Of a stretch of DNA of 64,000 nt, positions 55,633-64,000 are shown piece by piece (positions within the stretch are counted from its first letter, which is position 1; each line of letters opens with the position of its first letter). The stretch lies in the NCBI RefSeq assembly GCF_900111355.1, contig NZ_FOHA01000006.1:93790-157789 (forward strand). The letters run 5' to 3'. This DNA comes from Isobaculum melis. GTDB lineage: Bacteria; Bacillota; Bacilli; Lactobacillales; Carnobacteriaceae. The position numbers and the translations under genes were made by a program. The notes below the pieces were generated by a model. That model was not told the DNA's origin, searched no databases, and was given only the letters and a program-made list of their open reading frames with translations.

Positions 55633-56014
55633 TTTTCTTATTCCTCCTCCAAGTATATATTTCCAGTATTTTATGCTGTCTATCTTTAATATGTCCATAT
55701 CTAAAATTGTCTTTTTAAGACTCCGTACTAAATTATAACAGGTTTTATAGAAAGTTATCCACAAAATCATACTTTGTATTGAGATTGAAATATTTCTGTC
55801 ATATAAAAGTATTTTTTTAAACTTAAACTTGTTGATAAAATGCTGTTTTTGACTGTTTTTCATTTTAATGTATAACATAAGAGGCTTTTTTTAATAAATA
55901 ATACGATTGTTTTCCTATCTTCTCTTTTTTTTGGTAAAATAGAAGAGGATGATTTAAGAAGAATAAAAATGGGCTAGAGATTATCACGTAAAGTAAAAAT
56001 GAGGAGTCAATAAA
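55633..56014. other. Intergenic region between autolysin and polA
   Basis: No gene is seen here. On the minus strand an extended -10 (TGTTATAAT; -10 at 55732-55737) is the probable autolysin promoter, giving a leader of about 95 nt. On the plus strand TGGTAAAAT (-10 at 55935-55940) is a candidate polA promoter without a clear -35. A single exact DnaA-box sequence TTATCCACA lies at 55755-55763. Confidence 0.5.
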
Positions 56015-58675
56015 ATGAAAAAGAAAAACAAATTATTATTAATAGATGGAAGTAGTATTGCTTTTAGAGCCTTCTATGCCATTCCAGGTTCGTTAGATCG
56101 CTTTATGAATAAAAATGGGCTGCATACGAATGCCTTATTTAGTTTCCATAGAATGTTGGAAAATGAAATGGATAAAGAAAAGCCAACACATGTACTTGTT
56201 GCATTTGATGCTGGAAAAACCACCTTCAGACATGCGTTTTATCAAGAATATAAAGATGGACGCTCTAAAACGCCTAGTGAATTTAAAGAACAAATGCCTT
56301 ATTTACGTGAACTCTTACAAGGATTTGGGATTCCTCATTATGAATTAGATAATTATGAAGCAGACGACATTATTGGCACCTTAGCCACACATGCAGATCC
56401 AGCAGAGTTTGAGGTTGTCGTGGTATCTGGCGACCGAGATTTGACACAGCTTGCTAAAGAAAATGTTCGAGTAGATATTACCATTAAGGGTGTTAGTGAG
56501 ATTGAAGAAAATACACCTGCTTATTTGATGGAAAAATATGGCCTAGCTCCACATCAAATTATTGATATGAAGGGCTTAGCTGGAGATTCTTCAGATAATA
56601 TACCAGGTGTCACAAAAGTAGGAGAGAAAACGGCTCTTAAATTATTACAAGAATTTGGCTCAGTTGAAGGCGTTTATGAAAACGTTGAAGACATGAAGAA
56701 AAGCAAGCTAAAAGAAAATTTAATCAATGATAAAGAAAAAGCTTTTTTAAGTAAGAAATTAGCAACTATTGATACAGATTCTCCAATTGAAGTTAAGGTT
56801 GAAGACTTAGCTTATAAAGGAAAAGATATTAGTAAGTTAATTGAATTTTATAAAGAAATGGATTTTAAATCATTTTTAAGCAAGCTTGATACCACAGCTC
56901 ATGATGCTGAAAATCAAGTGAAAAGAGAAGCGATTGATTATGAAGTCGTAACAGAAGTAACCAAGGAAATGTTTGGCGAAAAAGGTGCAGTCTATCTTGA
57001 AATGCTAAGTGATAATTATCATCTAGCAGATATTGTGGGAGTAAGCTGGACAAATGGTGCCAAAATCTATGTTGCAGAGCCTGATGTGGCACTATTTTCA
57101 CCTATTTTTCAAGAGTGGGCTAAAAATCCTAGTAACGTAAAGCAGGTATTTGATGCAAAACGCACTTATGTTGCATTAAAGCGCTATGACATTGATTTGG
57201 AAAGCATTCACTTTGATATTTTACTTGCCTCTTATATTTTAGATACAAATGATAATAGTAAGGATTTATCAGAAGTTGCAATGGAGCATGATTATTATGA
57301 TGTGGCATCTGATGAAAGTGTTTATGGCAAAGGAGCTAAAATTAGTATTCCTAATGATGCAAATGTCCTCTATGAGCATTTAGCACGAAAAGCGAAAGCC
57401 ATTGCATATTTAAGTGAACATTTAATTGCTGAATTAGAAAAAAATGAACAAATTGAGCTTTTCTATCAAATGGAGTTACCCTTATCAATGGTCTTAGCTG
57501 AAATGGAATTAACAGGTGTGAAAGTTGATGCACCGCGTCTATTGGCAATGAAAACTGAATTTACAGCAAGATTACAGGATATTGAGCAACGCATTTATCA
57601 AGAAGCTGGAGAAGAATTTAATATTAATTCACCTAAACAGCTAGGTGTGATCTTATTTGAAAAAATGAACTTACCAGTTATCAAAAAAACGAAGACTGGC
57701 TACTCAACAGCTGTTGATGTATTAGAACAATTAAGCGCACAAGCTCCAATTGTTGATGATATTTTACAATATCGCCAAATTGCCAAAATCCAGTCAACTT
57801 ATGTTGAAGGCTTACTAAAAGTCATTCATGGGCATACTGGTAAAGTGCATACACGCTATGTACAAACGTTAACACAAACAGGACGCCTTAGCTCAGTGGA
57901 CCCAAATCTACAAAATATTCCTATTCGTTTAGAAGAAGGACGTAAAATTAGACAAGCTTTTGTGCCAAGTCATGAAGGTTGGAAAATGTTTTCTTCAGAT
58001 TACTCTCAAATTGAATTAAGAGTCTTAGCGGATATTTCTGGTGATGCGCATATGAAGCAAGCCTTTATTGATGGGGAAGATATTCATACAAGTACAGCGA
58101 TGCGTGTCTTTGGCATTGAAAAAGCAGAAGATGTGACCAGCAATATGCGTCGACAAGCAAAAGCAGTTAACTTTGGAATTGTTTATGGCATTAGTGATTA
58201 CGGTCTATCTCAAAATTTAAATATTACAAGAAAGCAAGCACAACAATTTATTGACACCTATTTAGATAAATATCCTGGTGTCAAACAATATATGGAAGAC
58301 ATTATTAAAGAAGCTAAGAAAGATGGCTATGTGACGACTTTATTCCATCGTAGAAGATATTTAAAAGATATCAATGCAAGAAACTTTAATTTACGTTCAT
58401 TTGCTGAAAGAACAGCTATGAATACGCCAATTCAAGGTAGTGCAGCAGATATTATTAAAGTCGCAATGATTGAAATGGCTAAGGAATTAAAAACGCATCA
58501 ATTAAAAGCTAAAATGCTTTTACAAGTACACGATGAATTGATTTTTGAAGCACCAGAAGAAGAAATCCCTGCTTTAGAAAAGCTTGTCCCTGAAGTCATG
58601 GAAAAAGCGGTGAAATTATCTATTCCATTGAAGGTCGATAGCAGTTTTGGTGATACTTGGTATGATGCAAAATAA
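56015..58675 (+). CDS. polA: DNA polymerase I
   Basis: 886 residues. The 5'-nuclease domain (about 1-290) has LIDGSSIAFRAFYA, YEADDIIGTLA and KGLAGDSSDNIPGV. The 3'-exonuclease-like domain (about 310-470) lacks clear catalytic acids, as usual in Bacillus-type Pol I. The polymerase domain shows motif A DYSQIELRVLADISGD, motif B RRQAKAVNFGIVYGISDYG and motif C QVHDELIFE. It fills gaps and removes Okazaki primers. GAGGAG precedes the ATG. It heads the polA-mutM-coaE cluster. Confidence 0.98.
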   Translation: MKKKNKLLLIDGSSIAFRAFYAIPGSLDRFMNKNGLHTNALFSFHRMLENEMDKEKPTHVLVAFDAGKTTFRHAFYQEYKDGRSKTPSEFKEQMPYLRELLQGFGIPHYELDNYEADDIIGTLATHADPAEFEVVVVSGDRDLTQLAKENVRVDITIKGVSEIEENTPAYLMEKYGLAPHQIIDMKGLAGDSSDNIPGVTKVGEKTALKLLQEFGSVEGVYENVEDMKKSKLKENLINDKEKAFLSKKLATIDTDSPIEVKVEDLAYKGKDISKLIEFYKEMDFKSFLSKLDTTAHDAENQVKREAIDYEVVTEVTKEMFGEKGAVYLEMLSDNYHLADIVGVSWTNGAKIYVAEPDVALFSPIFQEWAKNPSNVKQVFDAKRTYVALKRYDIDLESIHFDILLASYILDTNDNSKDLSEVAMEHDYYDVASDESVYGKGAKISIPNDANVLYEHLARKAKAIAYLSEHLIAELEKNEQIELFYQMELPLSMVLAEMELTGVKVDAPRLLAMKTEFTARLQDIEQRIYQEAGEEFNINSPKQLGVILFEKMNLPVIKKTKTGYSTAVDVLEQLSAQAPIVDDILQYRQIAKIQSTYVEGLLKVIHGHTGKVHTRYVQTLTQTGRLSSVDPNLQNIPIRLEEGRKIRQAFVPSHEGWKMFSSDYSQIELRVLADISGDAHMKQAFIDGEDIHTSTAMRVFGIEKAEDVTSNMRRQAKAVNFGIVYGISDYGLSQNLNITRKQAQQFIDTYLDKYPGVKQYMEDIIKEAKKDGYVTTLFHRRRYLKDINARNFNLRSFAERTAMNTPIQGSAADIIKVAMIEMAKELKTHQLKAKMLLQVHDELIFEAPEEEIPALEKLVPEVMEKAVKLSIPLKVDSSFGDTWYDAK

Positions 58676-58698
58676 AAGGATAAAGGATGTTGATAAAG

Positions 58699-59541
58699 AT
58701 GCCTGAATTACCAGAAGTTGAAACAGTCAGAAAAGGCTTAGTGCATCTTGTCAAAGGCAGCAAGATTCAAGCGGTTGATGTTTATTGGGACAATATCATC
58801 ACGCCTGCTACTGAAGTGATGCAATTCAAAGAGCAGCTACAGGGTCAAACCATTCAAGACGTAAAAAGAAGAGGAAAGTATTTAATTTTCCTCTTTGATG
58901 ATTTAGCGATGATTTCTCATCTACGAATGGAAGGTAAGTATGAAGTTGAGGAAACGAATACGCCCTTGAAAAAGCATACCCATGTTGTTTTTCATTTAAC
59001 CGATGGACGTGATTTACGTTATCTGGATGTGCGCAAGTTTGGTCGCATGCAGCTAGTACCATTAGCAACAGCAATGGAAGCAGGAGGCCTTAAAAACTTA
59101 GGTCCTGAACCTTTACCAGATACTTTCTTATTGAAAGATTTTATTGCTTATTTAGCCACCAGGTCTCGTCCCGTTAAACCCTTATTGCTTGAGCAAAAGG
59201 TTGTTGTTGGATTAGGGAATATTTATGTAGATGAAGCACTGTTTGAAGCAAAAATCCATCCACTTAGACCAGCAGATTCACTCACAAAAGCAGAAGCTAA
59301 AAAGTTACGTTTAGCGATTATTGATGTATTAGGTCGTGCTGTGGAAGCAGGAGGAACAACCATTCGAACCTATCAAAATGCTTTAGGTGAAGCAGGGAAA
59401 TTCCAAGTAGCCTTGAATGTTTATGGTCAAACAGGAGCGCCTTGCCCTCGTTGTGGTACACCAATTGAAAAAATAAAAGTTGCACAACGTGGCACACATT
59501 TATGTCCACATTGTCAAAAGTTACCCATGAAATATCGTTAA
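58699..59541 (+). CDS. mutM: Formamidopyrimidine-DNA glycosylase (Fpg)
   Basis: 280 residues. The start must be the ATG at 58699, because the catalytic nucleophile is the proline exposed after Met removal (MPELPEVETVRKGL, Pro2, with Glu3); the ATG at 58687 would bury it. Further motifs are LRMEGKYEVEE, the H2TH region (VVVGLGNIYVDEALFEAKIHP) and a C-terminal four-cysteine zinc finger (CPRCGTPIEKIKVAQRGTHL then CPHC). It excises 8-oxoguanine. It follows polA by 23 bp. Confidence 0.97.
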   Translation: MPELPEVETVRKGLVHLVKGSKIQAVDVYWDNIITPATEVMQFKEQLQGQTIQDVKRRGKYLIFLFDDLAMISHLRMEGKYEVEETNTPLKKHTHVVFHLTDGRDLRYLDVRKFGRMQLVPLATAMEAGGLKNLGPEPLPDTFLLKDFIAYLATRSRPVKPLLLEQKVVVGLGNIYVDEALFEAKIHPLRPADSLTKAEAKKLRLAIIDVLGRAVEAGGTTIRTYQNALGEAGKFQVALNVYGQTGAPCPRCGTPIEKIKVAQRGTHLCPHCQKLPMKYR

Positions 59542-59555
59542 AAGTAGGTGTCATT

Positions 59556-60149
59556 ATGACAAAAGTCATTGGTTTAACAGGAAGTATTGCTTCTGGGAAA
59601 TCGACAGTCAGTGAGTTTTTAAAAGCACAACATATTCCACTGTTAGATGCAGATGTGATAGCCAGAGAAGTTGTTGAAAAAGAAAGTGAGGGACTCCAAA
59701 AGCTGGTGCTAGCTTTTGGCAAAGAGATTCTTCAAGCAGATGGCACACTGAATCGTAAAAAATTAGGCCAGCTGATTTTTAACCAAGAAGAAAAACGAAA
59801 AACACTGAATCAAATCCTTCATCCACTCATACGAGAAGCCATGCTCAGAAAGCGAGATGAAGCAAAAGCGCAGAATATTCCTTTACTAGTGATGGATATC
59901 CCTTTATTATTTGAAACAAATTATGCAGATGAAGTAGATGAAATTGTAGTGGTTGCAGTCAGCCCAACAGTTCAGCTACAAAGATTGATGGATAGAAACC
60001 AATTAAGCCAAGCAGAAGCAACTGCAAGAATTGCTACACAATGGCCCATTACACAAAAAATGGTTTTGGCAGATGTGGTGATAGACAATAATGGTACAAA
60101 AGAAGAAACAAGAGAACAAGTAGAAGCTTGGCTAAAAAAACTTTCCTAA
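59556..60149 (+). CDS. coaE: Dephospho-CoA kinase
   Basis: 197 residues with the P-loop GLTGSIASGKSTVSEFL, LDADVIAREVVE, LVMDIPLLFE and RLMDRNQLSQAEATARIA. It makes coenzyme A from dephospho-CoA. The ATG at 59556 is used, 14 bp after mutM (site TAGGTG); the longer frame starting inside mutM is not. The mutM-coaE order is common in Firmicutes. The terminator begins inside its last codons. Confidence 0.96.
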   Translation: MTKVIGLTGSIASGKSTVSEFLKAQHIPLLDADVIAREVVEKESEGLQKLVLAFGKEILQADGTLNRKKLGQLIFNQEEKRKTLNQILHPLIREAMLRKRDEAKAQNIPLLVMDIPLLFETNYADEVDEIVVVAVSPTVQLQRLMDRNQLSQAEATARIATQWPITQKMVLADVVIDNNGTKEETREQVEAWLKKLS

Positions 60150-60167
60150 AAAGAGGAAAGTTTTTTT
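60134..60167 (+). terminator. Terminator overlapping the end of coaE
   Basis: AAAAAAACTTTCCT pairs with AGGAAAGTTTTTTT around a 6-nt loop; the 5' arm includes the last codons and stop of coaE. Confidence 0.88.
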
Positions 60168-60205
60168 ATATTTTCTCTAGCTTTTCATGTACTAGACTCC
60201 TGTGT

Positions 60206-60376
60206 TATAATGAATAAAATAGGTTTATTGTATCTATTTAAAGAATCTACCTGCAAATAATTGCTTAGGATAGGTTTGAAAACGACAGTGGTAAATAGGG
60301 CGTAATGATGATGCTATGTATTGTCAGAAATATCCAACCCTATTGCTGGAAATTTCTAAGGCCACCATCGTTTTTT
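60206..60376 (+). ncRNA. Structured leader or small RNA upstream of nrdR
   Basis: An extended -10 (TGTTATAAT, -10 at 60206-60211) starts a 200-nt leader. AAAACGA (60279-60285) pairs with TCGTTTT (60368-60374), then GTGG (60288-60291) with CCAC (60362-60365), closing a domain that ends in TTTTTT, a terminator shape. Inside, AATAGGG (60294-60300) pairs with CCCTATT (60338-60344). AGAAAT in that loop (60326-60331) can pair with ATTTCT (60352-60357) outside it, a possible pseudoknot. A further small hairpin GCAA-ATAA-TTGC lies upstream. No known riboswitch class was recognised. Confidence 0.5.
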
Positions 60377-60426
60377 AGACAGATCTTATTAAAATAGAAA
60401 TTAAACAAGTGAAAAGGATGATGACC

Positions 60427-60888
60427 ATGCAGTGCCCACGTTGTCAGAATAATAATTCTCGTGTCGTTGATAGTAGACCTGCTGATGATGGTCGTGCTAT
60501 TAGAAGACGTAGAGAGTGTGAAGATTGTCATTTTAGATTTACAACATTTGAAAGAATAGAAGCAGCCCCATTACTTGTGGTTAAAAAAGATGGGACTAGA
60601 GAAGAATTTAGCCGAGAGAAAGTCTTAAGAGGGCTGATTAGATCTTGCGAAAAACGTCCAGTTGCTTTAGAGCAAGTTGAAAGAATCGTGGATGATGTTG
60701 AAAATAGAGTCAGAAATCTTGGAGAAAATGAAGTGTCAACCACAATTGTTGGTGAATTTGTGATGGAGGACTTAGCCAAAATAGATGAAGTTGCTTATGT
60801 TCGTTTTGCTAGTGTCTATAGACAATTTAAAGATATGAATGTTTTTCTACAAGAATTAAAAACAATGGTAGAAAAAGAGCGTGAATAA
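60427..60888 (+). CDS. nrdR: Transcriptional repressor NrdR
   Basis: 153 residues: N-terminal zinc ribbon with two CxxC pairs ([22 protein letters not shown]) and an ATP-cone domain ([20 protein letters not shown]). It senses ATP/dATP and represses ribonucleotide reductase genes. The ATG at 60427 follows AAAAGG; the frame extends upstream without similarity. It precedes dnaB and dnaI, the order also found in Bacillus. The structured leader upstream may control it. Confidence 0.97.
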   Translation: MQCPRCQNNNSRVVDSRPADDGRAIRRRRECEDCHFRFTTFERIEAAPLLVVKKDGTREEFSREKVLRGLIRSCEKRPVALEQVERIVDDVENRVRNLGENEVSTTIVGEFVMEDLAKIDEVAYVRFASVYRQFKDMNVFLQELKTMVEKERE

Positions 60889-60909
60889 AGTCGTAAAGGA
60901 AGTGTAAAG

Positions 60910-62352
60910 GTGGAAAATCCATGGCAATTATTGAACCCAAAGGATCGTTTTTCAGTAAAGTTATCAGGTACTTTGACTGCTAGTGATCAGAAATATCTAT
61001 CCTTTTTGTATCAGCCATTAATTGGCCATACAGCTTATAGCCTTTATATGACTTTATGGACAGAAATTAATGAAGAAAAATATTGGAGTGAGCCTTTGCT
61101 TCATTCTGAACTATTAATGTTGTTGAATATTGGCATTCCAGAGCTTTATCAAGCAAGAGTTCGCTTAGAAGGAATAGGTCTGTTAAAAACCTATCAACAC
61201 TTACATGAAGATGCTTATGTTTATGAACTATTGGCACCTCTTGATAGTGAACAATTTTTTAAAGAGGATTTATTAAATATGTCCTTATTTGAAATGGTTG
61301 GCGAAAGGAAGTACCAACGTTTAAAACAGCGTTTTGCAATTGAACAAATCGATAAAACCCAGTACCATAATGTGACAAAATCTTTTTTAGATGTTTATCG
61401 TTTTGGCAATACGAGTCAGACACATTTTGATGCAAAACAAACCCTTACAATAGCAGGAAAAGCAAAAGTGCAAGCACCCGTTTTAGATCAAGCAACTTTT
61501 GATTGGCACTTTTTCTATGAAGGACTTGCCAGCCAATATGTTAATAGAGATCAAGTTACTGCTGAGATCAAAGAAACGATTATAGTGCTTCATGAAATGT
61601 ATGGAATTGATGAATTAGAGATGCAACGTTTTGTTGCTAGAGCGAGTCATCCTCAAACGGGAGAAATAGAAGCCCAAAAGCTGAAAAAAAATGTTTATGC
61701 AGCATATCATCAACAGGAGCAATCACAGCTTACCTTACATGATGTGGTTGGCTCAGAAATAAAAGCAGATGAAGGCAAAGAATTGTTCCGTAAAAATGAA
61801 TTGCGTCATCAAGGATTTTCAGAAGCAGATATCACATTGATTCAAAGTGCGAAGAGTTTCTCGCCATATGATTTTATTTCATCGATTAAAGAGCAAAAAG
61901 GTGGCTTTGTTTCAAAAACAGAAACATGGGTTTTAGATAGTTTAGTCAAAAATGCTAAGCTGCCAACCTCAGTGGTTAATTTGTTGATTCATTACATTCT
62001 TGTTGTGAGAGGTGATGTGACCTTAACACAGGGGCTAGTTGATAAAATTGCTAACGACTGGAGCCAAGATAAGATTTCAACACCAGAAAAAGCGATGCAA
62101 AAAGTGCAACAAATGTATGATGAAACGGCTAAAAAGATTCAAGAAAAAGAAAGCAAACAACAGAATCGTACTCAAAATAATCGTTCATCTTATCCACAGA
62201 AAAACCAATCAAATCGTAAAGAAACCTTGCCAGATTGGGCATTGGATTCAGCTATTGAAGTGGAAGAAAAACCATTATCAGCAGAAGAGCAAGCAGCATT
62301 TAAAGAGAAATTAAGGAAAATTCAAAATTTTGGAAAAGAAGGTGATGCATAA
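60910..62352 (+). CDS. dnaB: Replication initiation and membrane attachment protein DnaB
   Basis: 480 residues of the Firmicutes DnaB (not the helicase), a helicase-loading co-factor acting with DnaD and DnaI at oriC and restart sites. It has winged-helix N-terminal text (LSGTLTASDQKYLSFLYQPL) and a C-terminal DnaB_2 region (SPYDFISSIKEQKGGFVSK), then a Lys/Gln-rich tail. The start is GTG at 60910, 9 nt after AAAGGA. It overlaps dnaI by one base (TAATG), so the two are coupled. Confidence 0.94.
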   Translation: MENPWQLLNPKDRFSVKLSGTLTASDQKYLSFLYQPLIGHTAYSLYMTLWTEINEEKYWSEPLLHSELLMLLNIGIPELYQARVRLEGIGLLKTYQHLHEDAYVYELLAPLDSEQFFKEDLLNMSLFEMVGERKYQRLKQRFAIEQIDKTQYHNVTKSFLDVYRFGNTSQTHFDAKQTLTIAGKAKVQAPVLDQATFDWHFFYEGLASQYVNRDQVTAEIKETIIVLHEMYGIDELEMQRFVARASHPQTGEIEAQKLKKNVYAAYHQQEQSQLTLHDVVGSEIKADEGKELFRKNELRHQGFSEADITLIQSAKSFSPYDFISSIKEQKGGFVSKTETWVLDSLVKNAKLPTSVVNLLIHYILVVRGDVTLTQGLVDKIANDWSQDKISTPEKAMQKVQQMYDETAKKIQEKESKQQNRTQNNRSSYPQKNQSNRKETLPDWALDSAIEVEEKPLSAEEQAAFKEKLRKIQNFGKEGDA

Positions 62353-63281
62353 TGGAAGATATGGGACAAAATTTAACGCGCTTGATTAAGGAACGCCAGC
62401 TAGATCATCAATATAGTGAATTAATTGAAGAAGTTTTAAAAGACCCAGATGTTCAAGCTTTTTTAACGGATCATCAAGACCAATTAACTGAAGAGATGGT
62501 TGCTAAAAGTTATGCAAAGCTCTATGAATTTGTTCATGAAAAGAAAAAATTTGAACGAAATGATGGGATGATGGCACCAGGCTATAAGCCAGCACTTGTG
62601 ATGAACTTTAAATTTATTGATGTGACCTATGTCCCAACAGCCGAATTAGTGGCTAGACAAAAAGAAAAAGAAATTCGAGATCGCGTTCGTTCAATGGATA
62701 TGCCAAAAGATATTCGGAGTGCTACAATGGAAAAGTTCGAGTTAACGGATGCAAGACGTGAAGCGATGGCTGAAGCTTTGACTTTTACTTCAAATTATAT
62801 TGAAAACCCTAAAGATTTCCATAAAGCACTTTATTTACAAGGTTCATTTGGTGTCGGAAAAACCTATTTATTAGGCGCAATTGCTCATGATTTAGCGAAG
62901 CATGGTCATGTTTCAACATTGGTACACTTTCCATCTTTTGCAGTTGAAATGAAGCAATCAATTGCTAAAAATAATATGGGCGAAAAATTGGATGCAGTGA
63001 AAAAAACACCAATTTTAATGCTAGATGATATTGGGGCAGACTCCATGTCAAGTTGGATTCGTGATGATGTATTAGGTGTGATTTTACAATATCGGATGCA
63101 AGAACAGTTACCAACCTTCTTTTCTTCAAACTTTAATATGCAACAACTTGAAAGTGAGCATTTACGCACAACGCAACGTGGTGAGGATGAGCCACTTAAG
63201 GCAAAAAGAATTATGGAACGGATACGTTATTTAGCAAAAGAAATTCAAATGACAGGTAAAAATCGTCGTCATAGTTCATAA
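62352..63281 (+). CDS. dnaI: Primosomal protein DnaI (helicase loader)
   Basis: 309 residues: an N-terminal DnaI-N domain that contacts the helicase (about 1-110) and an AAA+ domain with Walker A GSFGVGKTYLLGAI, Walker B LMLDDIGADS and sensor-type FFSSNFNMQQLE. It loads the replicative helicase onto DNA. The start overlaps the dnaB stop. Confidence 0.96.
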   Translation: MEDMGQNLTRLIKERQLDHQYSELIEEVLKDPDVQAFLTDHQDQLTEEMVAKSYAKLYEFVHEKKKFERNDGMMAPGYKPALVMNFKFIDVTYVPTAELVARQKEKEIRDRVRSMDMPKDIRSATMEKFELTDARREAMAEALTFTSNYIENPKDFHKALYLQGSFGVGKTYLLGAIAHDLAKHGHVSTLVHFPSFAVEMKQSIAKNNMGEKLDAVKKTPILMLDDIGADSMSSWIRDDVLGVILQYRMQEQLPTFFSSNFNMQQLESEHLRTTQRGEDEPLKAKRIMERIRYLAKEIQMTGKNRRHSS

Positions 63282-63316
63282 ATAATTCAAACAACATTAG
63301 GGTGGAGCGAAGAGGG

Positions 63317-63577
63317 ATGAATACATTAACAACATTACCTAATATTGGAAAAGAATTAGAACGAAAATTAAAAAGTGTAGGCATTACTTCAGTTGATGAA
63401 TTGAAAGCGTTAGGTAGTGAGAGAGCTTTTTTGAAGCTTAAACATCAGTACTCAAATGTTTGTTTAGTCCATTTATATTGTTTGCAAGGCGCAATTGACT
63501 CAATTGCATATGATCAATTATCAGCTGATTTGAAAATTCAATTAAAGAAATTTTCTGATAGCTTAAAAACAGCCTAA
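63317..63577 (+). CDS. TfoX C-terminal-domain protein (helix-hairpin-helix)
   Basis: 86 residues made of a single TfoX_C/helix-hairpin-helix domain: LPNIGKELERKLKSVGITSVDELKALGS, then YCLQGAIDSIAYDQL. In gamma-proteobacteria TfoX/Sxy controls competence; the stand-alone domain has no assigned role in Firmicutes. The ATG at 63317 has GGTGGA about 10 nt upstream; a GTG at 63302 is a less likely start. It lies after dnaI and before an IS element. Confidence 0.85.
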   Translation: MNTLTTLPNIGKELERKLKSVGITSVDELKALGSERAFLKLKHQYSNVCLVHLYCLQGAIDSIAYDQLSADLKIQLKKFSDSLKTA

Positions 63578-63611
63578 AGATTTGTGAATAAAATTGGCGC
63601 AGTAAAAAAAG

Positions 63612-63649
63612 AAAATGTTAAAGGTAAACTGACCTTTAACATTTTTTTT
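63612..63649 (+). terminator. Terminator after the TfoX-like gene
   Basis: AAAATGTTAAAGGT and ACCTTTAACATTTT form a perfect 14-bp stem with T run. Confidence 0.92.
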
Positions 63650-63663
63650 ATTGTATCTTTTGA

Positions 63664-63792
63664 AAACCACGAGCTATGCTTGTGGTTCAGTAGAGCTTCA
63701 AGCGGTGTCTCAGGGTTTTAAGAAACCTCCCAAAATGCTAAAGTTAGATTGGTTCGTCAACCACTAACAAAAGATTAAGGGAGGAATATCCA
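63664..63792 (+). mobile_element. Left end of an IS200/IS605-type element
   Basis: AACCACGAG and CTTGTGGTT (63665-63687) form a hairpin with a 5-nt loop, the subterminal type recognised by Y1 transposases. GGTTT-TAAG-AAACC (63714-63727) and TGGTT-CGTC-AACCA (about 63750-63763) are further hairpins between it and the transposase start. The element begins just after the terminator of the TfoX-like gene; no inverted terminal repeats are expected for this family. The exact tip is not determined. Confidence 0.65.
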
Positions 63793-64000
63793 ATGAAGGA
63801 CAAAGCCAGTTTAGCACACACAAAGTGGAAATGTAAGTATCATATAGTATTTGCACCAAAATACAGAAGACAAGTGATTTATGGAAGATTAAAAAAAGAC
63901 ATAGGAGCAATATTACGTCAGCTATGCGAAAGAAAAGGAGTAGAAATACTGGAAGCAGAAGCTTGTATAGATTATATTCATATGTTAGTAAGCATTCCAC
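63793..64000 (+). CDS. tnpA: IS200/IS605-family transposase TnpA, cut by the window end
   Basis: The ATG at 63793 after AGGGAGGAA opens 69 residues that run past the window: MKDKASLAHTKWKCKYHIVF, then APKYRRQVIYG and ILRQLCERKGVEILEAEAC. The text is close to IS200 TnpA, a Y1 HUH single-strand transposase. The expected DHIHML (HUH metal site) reads DYIHML here, with tyrosine in place of the first histidine. If real, this copy may be inactive. The catalytic tyrosine lies beyond the window. Confidence 0.92.
   Translation, partial: MKDKASLAHTKWKCKYHIVFAPKYRRQVIYGRLKKDIGAILRQLCERKGVEILEAEACIDYIHMLVSIP

Noticed and set aside
55755..55763. Exact DnaA box TTATCCACA upstream of the autolysin gene
   Set aside because: It is a single copy with no cluster, no AT-rich unwinding element and no dnaA/dnaN neighbours; a chance match is likely.

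Overview
The window is a low-GC Firmicutes chromosome segment, most likely from the Enterococcaceae (Vagococcus or Enterococcus). The support is the gene content: IreB beside alaS, a LiaFSR cell-envelope stress system, an AtlA-like GH73/LysM autolysin, a sortase-anchored S8 protease with LPRTG, soluble SftA, DnaB/DnaI initiation proteins, a T-box leader, sigma-A-type promoters and strong AGGAGG ribosome sites. The genus is an inference; no rRNA is present to settle it.

Region by region. 1-8.9 kb: end of a YfcC-type carrier, a PepV dipeptidase, a lipid kinase and a giant cell-wall protease, a set suited to peptide use. 9-20.6 kb: core genes (alaS under a T-box, ireB-ruvX-yrzB, mltG, udk, greA, liaFSR, ktrA-like, a HesB-like protein, tmRNA). 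20.6-31.8 kb: accessory metabolism and regulators. It has a LysR regulator with an acetyltransferase and an aldo/keto reductase; a MerR regulator resembling AdhR with a CMD protein and a metallo-hydrolase; RpiR, a beta-glucoside PTS and a 6-phospho-beta-glucosidase; and a NagB-like isomerase. 31.8-37.5 kb: an ABC-F protein behind a long attenuator-like leader, a HAD phosphatase, two TetR regulators, a DUF2871 membrane protein and a ScoC/Hpr-like MarR regulator. 37.7-51.4 kb: the Bacillus-type ytmP-trmB-ytzB-ytoP-ytpP-ytpR-sftA-murC neighbourhood, opened by insertions (ltrA, a universal stress protein, an amino-acid ABC pair, a flavodoxin). 51.6-63.6 kb: an aldehyde dehydrogenase, a LysM autolysin, then polA-mutM-coaE and nrdR-dnaB-dnaI (DNA replication and repair). 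The window ends inside an IS200/IS605-type transposase.

The most interesting signals are not protein genes. (1) Two genes (yneR-like and ytoP-like) have a perfect hairpin between a strong Shine-Dalgarno and the start codon; looping it out gives 10-11 nt spacing. (2) The ABC-F leader has its own promoter, a 27-codon upstream ORF and two terminators in tandem. (3) A structured RNA ending in a terminator-like stem precedes nrdR. (4) Two 19-bp-spacer MerR-type promoters carry the same CTTAAAG-N4-CTTTAAG type operator and probably form one regulon of the local MerR protein. (5) The transposase has lost the first histidine of its HUH motif. All calls come from reading the sequence; no database search was run.
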